From: Spirochaetales bacterium | GTDB taxonomy: Bacteria; Spirochaetota; Spirochaetia; DSM-27196; Alkalispirochaetaceae | Assembly: GCA_028282545.1 (NCBI GenBank) | Contig: JANQHT010000044.1 | Coordinates: 1-44,419 of the forward strand | Direction of reading: 5' to 3' | DNA length: 44,419 nt | Part shown: positions 7,232-16,428 of the stretch, in pieces | How the letters are laid out: each line of letters begins with the position of its first letter | Numbering within the stretch: position 1 is the stretch's first letter | Notes under the pieces: generated by a model | What the model saw: the letters and a program-made list of their open reading frames with translations, nothing else | What the model was told of the DNA's origin: nothing | The model's database searches: none | Program-made: the position numbers and the translations under genes

Positions 7232-10161
7232 GTTTTCGCCTCGTCCACTCGACCGAGGTACCCGACTATTCGGGCACCGCGTTTCTCTACGAGCACGAGG
7301 GAACCGGCGCCCAGGTGTTCCACGTCCATAACGACGATCCTGAGAACCTCTTTGCCTTTGCCTTCAAGACTCTGCCGCCGGATTCGACCGGTGTAGCGCA
7401 TATCCTGGAGCACACGGTGCTTTCCGGTTCACAGCGCTTCCCGGTGAAAGATCCCTTTCTTCACCTGCTCAAGGGCAGCGCCAACACCTTTCTGAACGCC
7501 ATGACCTATCCGGACAAAACGGTCTATCCGGCTGCGAGTCCGATTAAGCGGGATCTCTTCAACCTCATGCGCGTCTACGGTGACGCGGTCTTTTCCCCCC
7601 TTCTGAAACGCGAACTCTTTGACCAGGAGGGGCACCGGTTGCAGTTCGACGGAGAGGGCGCGCTCGAGCGGAGCGGCATCGTCTTCAACGAGATGAAGGG
7701 TTCCTACTCGAGTCACGATTCGATCGCGGCGGAGCGGTGTTACCAGTCGCTCTTCCCGAATACGCTCTACCGTTTCGATTCGGGGGGAGACCCGGAACAC
7801 ATACCGGACCTCTCGTATGAAGCCTTCCTGGAGTTTCACCGCCGGTTTTACCACCCCTCCAATGCGTTTATCGTCCTCTACGGAGACACGCCGTCGGAAG
7901 AGTACTTCCACCTTCTTGAAGATGAGTTCCTATGTCGCTTTGACCGGCAGAGGGTGGACGCGGAAGTACCGCTCCAGCCGCGCTGGAGTGAACCGCGGGC
8001 CCTTGTCGCGAACTACCCCATACCGCGGGACGCGGATTCGGGCGCTGCCACGTCGGTAACGATGAACTGGCTGCTCACCGCCGTTACCGACGTGGATGCA
8101 TTGCTGCAAACGGCGGTGATGACGGAAATCCTGATTGGTCACAGCGGGTCTCCCCTCCAGAAGGCGCTTATCGATAGCGGCCTGGGCGACGATCTGTCGC
8201 CCGTTCTGGGGATCGAGAGCAATCTACGGGAGGTGGTCTTTTCCGCCGGCCTGCGGGGCACGGAGCGGGACCGGGCGGAAGAGATGGAGGCGATCGTATT
8301 CGACACGCTTCGTGGTCTTGTGGAGGGCGGAATCGACGCGGACACGCGCGAGGGAGCGCTCAGAACGATCGAGTTCCGGAACCGCGAACTGAAAAGCGGT
8401 CCCAACGGTATGCGTGTCATGGGGCGCGCCTTGAAGTCGTGGATTCACGGGGGCCACCCGGCGGAACCGCTGGCCTTCTCGAAGCGCATGGCGACACTCC
8501 GGAACCGGCTCGAACACAACCCGTCGCTGTTCGAAGAGATGATAGACCGTCTTCTCGTGAACAACGCGCACCGGAGCACGGTGACCGTTGCTCCCGCACC
8601 GGGCCTGGCGGAAGACACGGAACGGGAACGCGCGGCGGAACTTGCATTGATGCTGGACGAGATGGACGAAACTCGCCGACGGGAAGTCCAATCCTCCCAG
8701 GAGGCACTCGAGCGATTGCAGCAGCTCCCGGACGATCCGGAAGCGGTGAAGCGGATTCCCACGCTCGAACTGGACGACATCCCCCGCGAGATCGTTCGTA
8801 CGGACGTGGAGATAACGACGCTGCCCCGGGGCGTCCCGGCGTACCGCCATTCGTTTCATACAAACGGGATCGTCTACGTCGATTTTGCCTTTGACCTGGC
8901 CGGTCTGCCCCGGGAGTGGGAGTCGTTTATCAATCTCTTCGCCTCGGCCTTCACCGAGGTGGGAATCCCCGGTCTCCGGTTCGACGAATTCCAGCGCCGC
9001 CTGGCCCTGGATACCGGCGGTATCACGACGTTCGTTTCCAATCAGTTCAGAAGCGACGAAGAAGCGCGAGTCCAGGGGTTGTTTACCGTTCGCGTTCGTC
9101 TGCTCGAATCGCAGTTGGCCCAGGGGATCGGTCTCTTCGAGCGCCTGCTCTGCGGCGTAGACTTCGCCGATACGGCCCGCCTTTCCCAGGTGCTCGACGA
9201 AATCTACACGGAATTGCGGGCGGCGCTGATTCCGTCGGGTCACTACTTTGCCGGGGTGCGGGCGGCGGCGGCACTGTCACCGTTGGGTGTCCGCGAGGAC
9301 CGAATCGGCGGCATCGGGCAGTACACGTTCCTCCAGGGTCTTCATGAAGACGACAAAGCCGCCCTGGACCTGGCCCCGCACCTTGCGGAGATGGCGCACT
9401 GGATCGTGGTACCCTCTCGTTTGGCCGTGAATATCACGGCGGACTCGACCGTAATGGATACGGTGACACACCGGGTGTCGGCGGTTGTTGAACGGTTGGG
9501 TGAACGTCGTGGAAAGGGACTTGCGATCGAACGCCTCCGGGGCGACGCCTTGCCGTCGCCGGACGGGAACAGGGCACCGGAACTGCTGCTGACGTCCGCC
9601 GGTGTTTCCCACGTCGCCCTGGCGATGGCGGGGCGGGGCCTCTTCGAAGAGGGGTATGCGGCGCAGGAAGTGCTCGCTCACGTCCTGCGCACCGGGGAAC
9701 TCTGGGAGCGTATCCGAATGGCCGGCGGCGCCTACGGGGCATTCTGCAACAGCAAGACCATGGAGCGCCTCTTTGCGTTCGGCAGCTACCGCGATCCCCG
9801 GTCCGTGGAAACGCTGGACGCCTTTCGCTCCGCCCTGGAGGCCACGGTATCCAACGGTATAGACCGCCGCGGCCTGGACCTTGCGCTGATTTCGATTCTC
9901 GGACGAGAACTCAGACCGATGGTACCGCGGGAACGAGGGTTTATCGATTTCCGTCGCCGCATACACGGGACGACCGACGAGATGCGGCAGCGGATTCGCG
10001 ACGACCTGCGGGCCACGACACCCGATTCGATTCGATCCGCCGCGGCGTGGCTTTTGAACGGTATCGACGCCGGTGCGGTTGTCACCCTCGGAGGCGATGG
10101 GGCCCGCAGGCAGATGAGCCGTCGATTCACCGGATTGGTTTGCACGGAGTTGGGCATTTGA
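7228..10161 (+). CDS. M16C zinc metallopeptidase (presequence-protease-like)
   Basis: A 977-residue protease of the M16C group (PreP/Cym1/falcilysin-like), which folds into two halves around a closed chamber and degrades short unstructured peptides. The inverted zinc motif HILEH is at residues 58-62, with the follow-on sequence SANTFLNAMTYPDKTVYP typical of this subfamily. A distal Glu ligand is expected in ERSGIVFNEMKGSYS. No signal peptide is visible, so it is cytoplasmic. It overlaps the rhodanese gene by four bases. Spirochaetes commonly carry one such full-length enzyme; I see no truncation or missing metal ligand. Confidence 0.93.
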   Translation: MSFRLVHSTEVPDYSGTAFLYEHEGTGAQVFHVHNDDPENLFAFAFKTLPPDSTGVAHILEHTVLSGSQRFPVKDPFLHLLKGSANTFLNAMTYPDKTVYPAASPIKRDLFNLMRVYGDAVFSPLLKRELFDQEGHRLQFDGEGALERSGIVFNEMKGSYSSHDSIAAERCYQSLFPNTLYRFDSGGDPEHIPDLSYEAFLEFHRRFYHPSNAFIVLYGDTPSEEYFHLLEDEFLCRFDRQRVDAEVPLQPRWSEPRALVANYPIPRDADSGAATSVTMNWLLTAVTDVDALLQTAVMTEILIGHSGSPLQKALIDSGLGDDLSPVLGIESNLREVVFSAGLRGTERDRAEEMEAIVFDTLRGLVEGGIDADTREGALRTIEFRNRELKSGPNGMRVMGRALKSWIHGGHPAEPLAFSKRMATLRNRLEHNPSLFEEMIDRLLVNNAHRSTVTVAPAPGLAEDTERERAAELALMLDEMDETRRREVQSSQEALERLQQLPDDPEAVKRIPTLELDDIPREIVRTDVEITTLPRGVPAYRHSFHTNGIVYVDFAFDLAGLPREWESFINLFASAFTEVGIPGLRFDEFQRRLALDTGGITTFVSNQFRSDEEARVQGLFTVRVRLLESQLAQGIGLFERLLCGVDFADTARLSQVLDEIYTELRAALIPSGHYFAGVRAAAALSPLGVREDRIGGIGQYTFLQGLHEDDKAALDLAPHLAEMAHWIVVPSRLAVNITADSTVMDTVTHRVSAVVERLGERRGKGLAIERLRGDALPSPDGNRAPELLLTSAGVSHVALAMAGRGLFEEGYAAQEVLAHVLRTGELWERIRMAGGAYGAFCNSKTMERLFAFGSYRDPRSVETLDAFRSALEATVSNGIDRRGLDLALISILGRELRPMVPRERGFIDFRRRIHGTTDEMRQRIRDDLRATTPDSIRSAAAWLLNGIDAGAVVTLGGDGARRQMSRRFTGLVCTELGI

Positions 10162-10184
10162 GTACGATGCCCGGGGGGGCACCG

Positions 10185-10865
10185 ATGAGATCACCACTCA
10201 AGATGGCGGCCGCGGCCGGCGCGTTTTTCCTCATGCGAATCGTCCTGGACGCGGATTTTCCGATCGCTATCGGCGTTGCCGTGATCGCCTTTGTGGGGAT
10301 GAACCTCGCGTTGCCTTCGCTTCAAGGGCGCCGGCGGGAACGAGTCGAGCAGAAACGTGAGCGGAAGGCGGAGAAAACGGTCGCCCAGGGCGTGACCGAG
10401 GAGACCGGGATCGACGTGTCGTCGCTGGGTATCGACAAGGACGAGTTTGAGCGGGCCCTGCGGGAAGGAAGCCGGAAATTGGCCGCCCTGGGAAGCGCCG
10501 TTGGTAAGATTCCCGATCAGCGGGTGCGGGCCAAGGGCCAGGCGATCTGCGACTTGGCGGCGCGGATTATCTCAACCATTAGACAGGATCCGAAAGACTT
10601 GAAGCCGGCACGGCAGTTTCTGAACTACTACCTGGACGCCACCGTCAAGGTGGTTGAACAGTACGTGAACCTGCACCGGCGCGGGACGGAGAGCAGTGAG
10701 GTCGGTGCCACTCTGGAACGCGTGGAATCGAGCCTCGATACCATTCGCGCGGCGTACCAGAAACAGTTGGACCAGTTGCTCGAGAACGACGTTCTCGATC
10801 TCGATACCGAATTAAAGGTGCTTGAGCAGACGATCAAGATGGAAGGATTGGGGGAGAAACCATGA
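10185..10865 (+). CDS. XpaC-family membrane-anchored protein
   Basis: A 226-residue protein resembling the XpaC family ('5-bromo-4-chloroindolyl phosphate hydrolysis protein'). Two hydrophobic spans occupy about residues 3-40 (MAAAAGAFFLMRI and IAIGVAVIAFVGM). A highly charged linker follows (RRRERVEQKRERK), then a helical cytoplasmic domain of about 150 residues. Start choice is uncertain: the ATG at 10185 is used, but the in-frame ATG at 10167 is equally possible; neither has a strong ribosome site. The stop overlaps the telA-like start (ATGA), the same pairing seen in many Gram-positive genomes. Confidence 0.75.
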   Translation: MRSPLKMAAAAGAFFLMRIVLDADFPIAIGVAVIAFVGMNLALPSLQGRRRERVEQKRERKAEKTVAQGVTEETGIDVSSLGIDKDEFERALREGSRKLAALGSAVGKIPDQRVRAKGQAICDLAARIISTIRQDPKDLKPARQFLNYYLDATVKVVEQYVNLHRRGTESSEVGATLERVESSLDTIRAAYQKQLDQLLENDVLDLDTELKVLEQTIKMEGLGEKP

Positions 10866-11941
10866 GCGACGTACAGGAACGACAGGAGCTGATCGACATC
10901 GGCACGCTCGACCCGGAGCGTAAACAGCAGGCCCAGGCCATCGCCGAGCGAATCGACATTTCCGACACGCAGGGTATGGTGCAGTACGGTGTCGGTGCAC
11001 AGCAGAAGATCTCCGGCTTTTCCGAGACAATTCTCACGGAGATCCGGAGCAAGGACGCCGGGTACGTCGGTGAGACGCTGAGCGGCCTGGTAGGTACGAT
11101 CCGGGAAATCGACGTGAACAGCGTATCCGGGAAGGGCGGCATCTTTTCGAGCATCAAGCGGCGTATCCAGAAGTTCCTCGCGCGCTACGAGAAACTGAGC
11201 ACGCAAATCGATACCGTCGTGGCGAACCTCGAAAACGCGCGGATGGACCTGCTCAAGGACATCGCCATGCTCGATTCCCTGTCGGAAAAGAACGAAGAGT
11301 ACCTGGGCGAGCTGGATATCTACATCGCCGCGGGGAAGTACAAACTCGACCAGGTGAAAGAGACGCTCATTCCGGATCTCGAGAAGCGCGCCGCGGAAAG
11401 CGGCGATCCCATGGACGCCCAGCGCCTCCAGGACGCGAACCAGGCGGTGAACCGGTTCGAGAAAAAACTCTACGATATGCAGCTCTCGCGGATGATCGCG
11501 ATCCAGACGTCGCCGCAGATACGCCTCATTCAGAACAACAACCAGACGCTGGTAGAGAAGATCCAGAGCTCCGTGCTCACGACGATTCCGCTCTGGAAGA
11601 ACCAGGTGGTGATCGCCGTGAGCCTCTTCCGGCAGAAAAAGGCGCTCGAAATCCAGCGGCAGGTAACCGATACGACCAACGATCTGCTCCAGAAGAACTC
11701 GGAGATGCTCAAGCAGGGTTCGCTCGGCATCGCCCGGGAGAGTGAGCGTGGAATCGTCGAGATCGAGACGCTGCAGAAGGTGAACGACGACCTGATCTCC
11801 ACCATTGAAGAGACGCTGCAGATCCAGCGGGACGGGCGCACCAAGCGCCGGGAGGCGGAGGTTCAGTTGCAGCGCATGGAGGGGGAGCTGAAGGAACGGC
11901 TGAGCACCATCGACTCCGGTGGCGCCGGGGCGGCCCCGTGA
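10862..11941 (+). CDS. TelA-like toxic anion resistance family protein
   Basis: A 359-residue, largely helical protein of the TelA/KlaA family. Typical features are the VQYGVGAQQKISGFSETIL segment near residue 40, an FFARYEK-like 'FLARYEKLSTQID' region, and the family pattern 'RLIQNNNQTLVEKIQSS' around residues 223-239. Members are linked to tellurite and envelope-stress resistance, but the mechanism is unknown and the name should not be read as proof of tellurite resistance. It overlaps the XpaC-like gene upstream and the dehydrogenase gene downstream (GTGA), so all three are translationally coupled. Confidence 0.9.
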   Translation: MSDVQERQELIDIGTLDPERKQQAQAIAERIDISDTQGMVQYGVGAQQKISGFSETILTEIRSKDAGYVGETLSGLVGTIREIDVNSVSGKGGIFSSIKRRIQKFLARYEKLSTQIDTVVANLENARMDLLKDIAMLDSLSEKNEEYLGELDIYIAAGKYKLDQVKETLIPDLEKRAAESGDPMDAQRLQDANQAVNRFEKKLYDMQLSRMIAIQTSPQIRLIQNNNQTLVEKIQSSVLTTIPLWKNQVVIAVSLFRQKKALEIQRQVTDTTNDLLQKNSEMLKQGSLGIARESERGIVEIETLQKVNDDLISTIEETLQIQRDGRTKRREAEVQLQRMEGELKERLSTIDSGGAGAAP

Positions 11942-12810
11942 AGATAGCGTGGATCGGCACGGGGATCATGGGCGCTCCCATGTGCGGCCACCTCATGGCG
12001 GGCGGTCACTCCGCGACGGTTTTTACGCGGACGCGTTCCAAGGCGCAAGCGCTCTTGGAGGCCGGCGCGACGTGGGCGGACTCGCCGGGTGCCGCGGCAG
12101 CCGATGCGGACGCGGTGTTTACCATCGTCGGGTACCCGGCGGACGTGGAACAGGTCTACTTCGCTGCCGACGGCATTTTGGCACGCGCCAAAAGCGGCGC
12201 GGTCCTGGTGGACATGACCACGAGCAGTCCGGACCTGGCAGAGCGCATCGCCGTAGCCGCGGAAGAGCGGGGCCTCGGTTCGGTGGACGCCCCCGTCTCG
12301 GGCGGTGACGTGGGCGCCCGGGAGGCGCGGCTCGCCATTATGTGCGGCGGGAGTGAAGCGGCCTTTAACAGGGTCAAACCGCTCTTGGACCTGATGGGTA
12401 AGACGGTGGAGCTCATGGGCCCCGCCGGCGCCGGGCAGCACACTAAGATGGCGAACCAGATCCTGATCGCCGGAACGATGATCGGCGTTGTGGAATCTCT
12501 GGTTTACTCTGAGAAGGCGGGGCTCGACCTGAACCACGTGATCGACGTGATCGGTTCTGGAGCGGCCGGCTCCTGGTCGATCAACAACCTCGGGCGCCGA
12601 ATCGCACAGGGGGACTTCGATCCCGGTTTTATGGTTCGCCATTTTGTGAAGGACATGGGTATCGCCCTAAGGGAGGCGAAACGGCTGGGTATCGCGCTCC
12701 CGGGGCTCGCCCTGGTGGAGCAGTTCTACGAAGCGGCCATCGCGCAGGGCCTCGCCGATCGCGGCACGCACGCGCTCTTTCACGTTATTCGCTCAATGAA
12801 CGGCGCCTGA
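11938..12810 (+). CDS. NAD(P)-dependent 3-hydroxyisobutyrate dehydrogenase family protein
   Basis: A 290-residue beta-hydroxyacid dehydrogenase. The N-terminal Rossmann motif is GTGIMG (residues 7-12). The substrate-binding DAPVSGG motif is near 118-124 and the catalytic lysine is K170 in GAGQHTKMANQ. The family includes 3-hydroxyisobutyrate dehydrogenase, tartronate semialdehyde reductase and gamma-hydroxybutyrate dehydrogenase; the sequence alone does not separate them. The start is a GTG that overlaps the telA-like stop. Its functional relation to the XpaC/TelA pair is unclear. Confidence 0.88.
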   Translation: MKIAWIGTGIMGAPMCGHLMAGGHSATVFTRTRSKAQALLEAGATWADSPGAAAADADAVFTIVGYPADVEQVYFAADGILARAKSGAVLVDMTTSSPDLAERIAVAAEERGLGSVDAPVSGGDVGAREARLAIMCGGSEAAFNRVKPLLDLMGKTVELMGPAGAGQHTKMANQILIAGTMIGVVESLVYSEKAGLDLNHVIDVIGSGAAGSWSINNLGRRIAQGDFDPGFMVRHFVKDMGIALREAKRLGIALPGLALVEQFYEAAIAQGLADRGTHALFHVIRSMNGA

Positions 12811-12827
12811 CCGCGAGATCCGCTCCG

Positions 12828-13697
12828 ATGGGTCGTCGATCGCGGGCCGCGCAGATGTCAAGGCTTCCCCGGGGCGCCGCGGTTATTACCGGCGCCTCCT
12901 CGGGACTTGGTCGGGAGATCGCCCGGCAGCTTCCTCACACAACGCCGTTGGTGCTTACCGGGCGAAACGCGTCCGCCCTGGAGACTCTCGCCTCCGAACT
13001 GCGTGGGTCCGCCGATGGCGTAGATCGTGCGGTAGAGACCGTTGCCGGCGATCTGGCGGAGGAAGCGACCGTAGAACGCCTGGTCCAATCGAGCGTGCGC
13101 CTGGGCGGTGCAACGCTCCTGGTGAATGCCGCCGGTGCCGGCGTGTTCGGGGCCGTTTCCGGGGCACCGGCAACCAGGGCCGCTGCGGTCAACCGCGTGA
13201 ACATCGACGGCTTTACGCTCGTAACGGCGCGTTTCGCCGCGCTCATGGTTTCCGCCGGCCGCGGTGTTATCTGCACCGTCGCCTCCGTGGGCGCGTTTTT
13301 CCCGGGGCCCCTGGTTGCCGAGTACTACGCGGCCAAGGCGTACCAGCTCTCCTATGCGCTCGCCCTTGACCGCGAGACGACCCCAGGCGGAGTCCGGTCC
13401 ATCGTGGTGTGCCCCGGGCCGTTTCGGAGTGCCTTCCACGCCCGGACCGGCCTCGATGCAACGGCCCTCTATCGGAACCGGCGGTTGCCGGACGCGGAGA
13501 GTATCGCCCGATTCACCCTTCGCTCCATCGGGCGCCGGCGGGCGGTTTCCGCACCGGGCCTCTTCCTCCCCGCGGCGCTCTATCTCCAGGCACTCCTTCC
13601 GCGGACCCTCGTGGCGCGTGCCGTCCATCGCCTGCAAACGCGCCGCGCCGGCAACTCTCAGTATGGACGGAGGGCACCGCGCCCTCCGACGACGTAG
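12828..13697 (+). CDS. Short-chain dehydrogenase/reductase
   Basis: A classical SDR of 289 codons. The cofactor loop TGASSGLG is at residues 21-28, NAAG at 100-103, the catalytic serine at about S153 and YYAAK ending at K170. The preference for NADP or NAD and the substrate are unknown. The start ATG at 12828 is used, with an ATG nine codons later as the alternative. The last 13 or so codons and the stop lie inside the dispersed repeat starting at 13651, so the natural C-terminus was probably replaced when the repeat arrived. It may be co-transcribed with the preceding dehydrogenase. Confidence 0.88.
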   Translation: MGRRSRAAQMSRLPRGAAVITGASSGLGREIARQLPHTTPLVLTGRNASALETLASELRGSADGVDRAVETVAGDLAEEATVERLVQSSVRLGGATLLVNAAGAGVFGAVSGAPATRAAAVNRVNIDGFTLVTARFAALMVSAGRGVICTVASVGAFFPGPLVAEYYAAKAYQLSYALALDRETTPGGVRSIVVCPGPFRSAFHARTGLDATALYRNRRLPDAESIARFTLRSIGRRRAVSAPGLFLPAALYLQALLPRTLVARAVHRLQTRRAGNSQYGRRAPRPPTT

Positions 13698-13890
13698 CCT
13701 GTGCCAAAGGCGAGGCAGCTCTCATTGCGGCGATCACCTGGCCGGTTGGAGTGAGTATTATCACCCGCGCCCGGAACGAGGAACAAAACGCGTCTCTGCA
13801 GCGCAGCGAAGCCCAGCGTTTTGTTCCTCGGTCCGGAGGCAGGCATGGTGGGGACCGTACCAAGGTTGTAACCTCCACAATGAGAACTGC
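13651..13890 (+). repeat. Composite palindromic repeat, copy 1
   Basis: From the SDR end outward it contains a TIR-like GCAACTCTCAGTATGG (from 13651); an 8-bp hairpin CGGAGGGC/GCCCTCCG with a 5-nt loop (13668-13688); and an inner palindrome. The inner palindrome has outer arms at 13715-13737 and 13868-13890 (18 of 23 positions pair). Its core is a perfect 15-bp inverted repeat, CGAGGAACAAAACGC (13777-13791) with its complement at 13816-13830, around 24 nt. The same parts recur in order at 28488, 33426 and, in part, 37681. No ORF encodes a transposase here. Confidence 0.85.
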
Positions 13891-13908
13891 GGCGCTGCGC
13901 CGCTTCTC

Positions 13909-13937
13909 TTGAAGCGTGAGGGTCGCTTTACTACAAT
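13909..13937 (+). promoter_or_regulatory. Promoter of fba
   Basis: TTGAAG (13909-13914), a 17-nt spacer and TACAAT (13932-13937) make a good sigma-70 promoter just beyond repeat copy 1. A strong ribosome site AAGGAGG (13957-13963) lies 7 nt before the aldolase ATG. A hairpin, GCGGCG/CGCCGC, sits between repeat and promoter. Confidence 0.65.
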
Positions 13938-13970
13938 ACGGGCACACCACACGCACAAGGAGGCCAATCG

Positions 13971-15047
13971 ATGGCCAAGCTAAAAGTCAAACCCGGCGTC
14001 GTGACCGGATCGCAACTCCAGGAAGTCTTCGCCTACTGCAAGGAGGCGCAGTGTGCTCTTCCCGCGGTGAACGTGATCGGGTCCAGTACGGTCAACGCCG
14101 CGCTGCAGGCCGCCAAGGAGGCGAGCAGTCCTATCATCATCCAGTTCTCCAACGGCGGCGCGCTCTTCAACGCCGGCAAGTACCTGGACAATACCAATCA
14201 ACGCGGAGCGGTTGCAGGCGCCGTCGCGGGAGCACTCCACGTTCGCCATATCTCGAAGCTCTACGGTGTCCCGGTCATTCTCCACACCGATCATTGCGCG
14301 CGCAAACTCCTCCCCTGGGTGGACGGAATGGTCGCGGAGGGCGAGAAGTTCTACCGGGAGAACGGTGAACCCCTCTACAGCTCCCACATGCTCGACCTCT
14401 CGGAAGAGGAACTGGAGGAAAATATCGCGACCTCCGCGCAGTACCTCGAGCGAATGGCCAAGATCAACATGACCCTCGAGATCGAACTGGGTGTTACCGG
14501 TGGTGAAGAGGACGGCGTGGACAACACCGATATCGACTCGTCACGCCTCTACACCCAGCCCGAACACGTCCTGCAGGCGTACGATGCGCTGAACCCCATC
14601 GGTTCGTTCACCGTGGCCGCCGCCTTTGGCAACACCCACGGCGTGTACAAGCCGGGCAACGTTAAACTGACGCCGGAGATTCTCAAGAATTCGCAGGACA
14701 TGGTTCACAGGGAACGGAAGACCGAGTCGGAACAACCGCTGGACCTGGTCTTCCACGGCGGATCGGGTTCCGAAAAGTCCAAGATCACCGAGGCGATCAC
14801 CTACGGCGTGGTGAAGATGAACATCGACACCGATACGCAATGGGCCTTCACCCGTCCCGTCCGCGAGTACATAGACGCCAACCACGACTACCTGATGTCG
14901 CAGATCGGCAACCCCGAAGGTTCGGACAAGCCCAACAAGAGCAAGATCGATCCTCGCGCATGGATGGTCGCGGGCGAGAAGGGCTTTACCGCCCGGCTCG
15001 TGGAATCGTTCAAGGATCTCAACAGCTTCGGTCAGTTCGACCTGTAA
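13971..15047 (+). CDS. fba: Class II fructose-bisphosphate aldolase
   Basis: A 358-residue zinc-dependent aldolase of the E. coli FbaA type, which interconverts fructose 1,6-bisphosphate with dihydroxyacetone phosphate and glyceraldehyde 3-phosphate. The catalytic Asp and zinc His lie in HTDHCARK (105-112). NTHGVYKPGN and FHGGSGS supply further zinc and phosphate contacts. Length matches the class IIA family. It has its own promoter and strong ribosome site and ends before a canonical terminator. With pfk and pgi further along it accounts for upper glycolysis in this window. Confidence 0.97.
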   Translation: MAKLKVKPGVVTGSQLQEVFAYCKEAQCALPAVNVIGSSTVNAALQAAKEASSPIIIQFSNGGALFNAGKYLDNTNQRGAVAGAVAGALHVRHISKLYGVPVILHTDHCARKLLPWVDGMVAEGEKFYRENGEPLYSSHMLDLSEEELEENIATSAQYLERMAKINMTLEIELGVTGGEEDGVDNTDIDSSRLYTQPEHVLQAYDALNPIGSFTVAAAFGNTHGVYKPGNVKLTPEILKNSQDMVHRERKTESEQPLDLVFHGGSGSEKSKITEAITYGVVKMNIDTDTQWAFTRPVREYIDANHDYLMSQIGNPEGSDKPNKSKIDPRAWMVAGEKGFTARLVESFKDLNSFGQFDL

Positions 15048-15057
15048 GACGCACCCA

Positions 15058-16428
15058 TTGGACGAACGAGCGCAACGAGCGCGGCGGGGCCGGCGTAAAA
15101 TCGCCGGCCTTTTTCGTGCCGGCGAACGAGACCGCCCGTGGTACCGCCTGGACAATGCGGCGCGTATCTTTCCGCCCACACTCTCGTCGCGGTACACAAC
15201 GCTCTTTCGACTCTCGGCGACAATGGACCGGCCGGTTGTACTCGCCGCCTTGCGCGACAGCGCCGCGAGTCTCGCCGTTCGTTTCCCCTATATGCGCGTT
15301 GTTCTCAAAAGGGGCGTCTTCTGGCATTACCTCGAGGAACGGCGGGGTCCCTTTCCTCTTGAAGCGGACCTGGGCGTTCCGTGCGCTCGCTTTCCCGCGG
15401 TGCGTCGTGACCCGGAAGTGATCCGTATCTTCGCCCGCGGCAATCGTATCGCCGTCGAGTTTTCTCACATCGTGACCGACGGCGTTGGAGGACGCCGGTT
15501 CTTCGCCGTCCTTCTGGAGGACTATCTCGCGAGGGTCGATGGACGCCGGGAGGGCTCGGACCGGCTCGTCGCTCCGCCGGACGACCGGACGCGTACGGCG
15601 GAGACCGAGTTTGCCTACCGCAGGTTCTACGCGCCGGACCTGCCGCGGCCGCCGCGTTTGTCCCGCGCCTGGCACCAGCCGGGCGTTCGTCTCCGCGGCA
15701 CCGATTACCGTGTGACGACGCTCGTCTACTCTCTATCGGAGATCCGCGGCCGCGCCTCCCGGGCCGGCGTGAACGTTACGGAGTACATAATCGCGCACCA
15801 TCTCGTTGCTCTCCAGGCGGCTGCCATGGAAGCGCGCAGCCCCCGGCGTCGCCGGAGAGGGCTGGCTCCGCGCCGTCCCATACGGATCCTCGTTCCGGTG
15901 GACCTGCGTGCCCTTGAGGGCTCTTCCACGGTGCGGAATTTTTTCGTCTTTGTGATGGTCGAACTCGACGTCAGGCTTGGGACGTACGAATTCGCCGAGA
16001 TCACACAAAAGGTCCACCACCAGCTACGGACGGAACTCGATCTGAGGTCGCTTCGTCGGCACGTTACACGCAATGTCCGGCCGGAGCGGAACGCCCTGGT
16101 GCGCCTGATCCCCGTACGGATCAAGGACATCATTCTCAGGGCTGCACATCGCCGGAGCGGTGAGGCGGCCAACACCACGAGTTTCTCCAACCTTATGGCG
16201 CTCCCCGTGCCGGAGGCGGTGGCGCGTCACGTTCGCCACGTGGCGTTCGTTCCTCTCCCCTCGGCCGTTACCGGCGTCAACGCGACGCTGTTCAGCGTCG
16301 GTGACGCGATAAGTCTGACCTTCGGGAGCAAATTGGCGGACGCGGCGATCGAACGACGCGTTGCCCAGGGGCTCGCAGCCGCGGGAATACGGGGTCGCGT
16401 AATCACGAACTGGGGAGTACAAAGATGA
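15058..16428 (+). CDS. Condensation-domain-like acyltransferase (alcohol acetyltransferase-like)
   Basis: About 450 residues of the chloramphenicol-acetyltransferase/condensation fold. The HxxxDG active-site motif is present as HIVTDG in 'VEFSHIVTDGVGG', and the N-terminal WYRLDNAARIFPP is typical of a family annotated as alcohol acetyltransferase-like. The start is a problem: the only ATG/GTG/TTG upstream of the conserved WYRLD motif is TTG 15058, without a ribosome site, and the fba terminator would then be inside the coding sequence. A non-standard start such as ATC at 15100 is possible. It overlaps the following zinc-ribbon membrane gene (ATGA). Donor and acceptor are unknown. Confidence 0.75.
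   Translation: MDERAQRARRGRRKIAGLFRAGERDRPWYRLDNAARIFPPTLSSRYTTLFRLSATMDRPVVLAALRDSAASLAVRFPYMRVVLKRGVFWHYLEERRGPFPLEADLGVPCARFPAVRRDPEVIRIFARGNRIAVEFSHIVTDGVGGRRFFAVLLEDYLARVDGRREGSDRLVAPPDDRTRTAETEFAYRRFYAPDLPRPPRLSRAWHQPGVRLRGTDYRVTTLVYSLSEIRGRASRAGVNVTEYIIAHHLVALQAAAMEARSPRRRRRGLAPRRPIRILVPVDLRALEGSSTVRNFFVFVMVELDVRLGTYEFAEITQKVHHQLRTELDLRSLRRHVTRNVRPERNALVRLIPVRIKDIILRAAHRRSGEAANTTSFSNLMALPVPEAVARHVRHVAFVPLPSAVTGVNATLFSVGDAISLTFGSKLADAAIERRVAQGLAAAGIRGRVITNWGVQR
15088..15114 (+). terminator. Rho-independent terminator after fba
   Basis: GGCCGGCG (15088-15095), a TAAAAT loop and CGCCGGCC (15102-15109) form a perfect 8-bp stem followed by TTTTT (15110-15114). It sits 40 nt after the aldolase stop. 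It also lies inside the first codons of the next ORF if that ORF uses its only conventional start, TTG at 15058. Confidence 0.9.

Noticed and set aside
8224-9243. A 339-codon minus-strand frame opposite the M16C protease
   Set aside because: The protease frame is continuous and conserved; this is its shadow.
13651-13890. Insertion sequence
   Set aside because: The palindromic element encodes no transposase and no target-site duplication could be identified.
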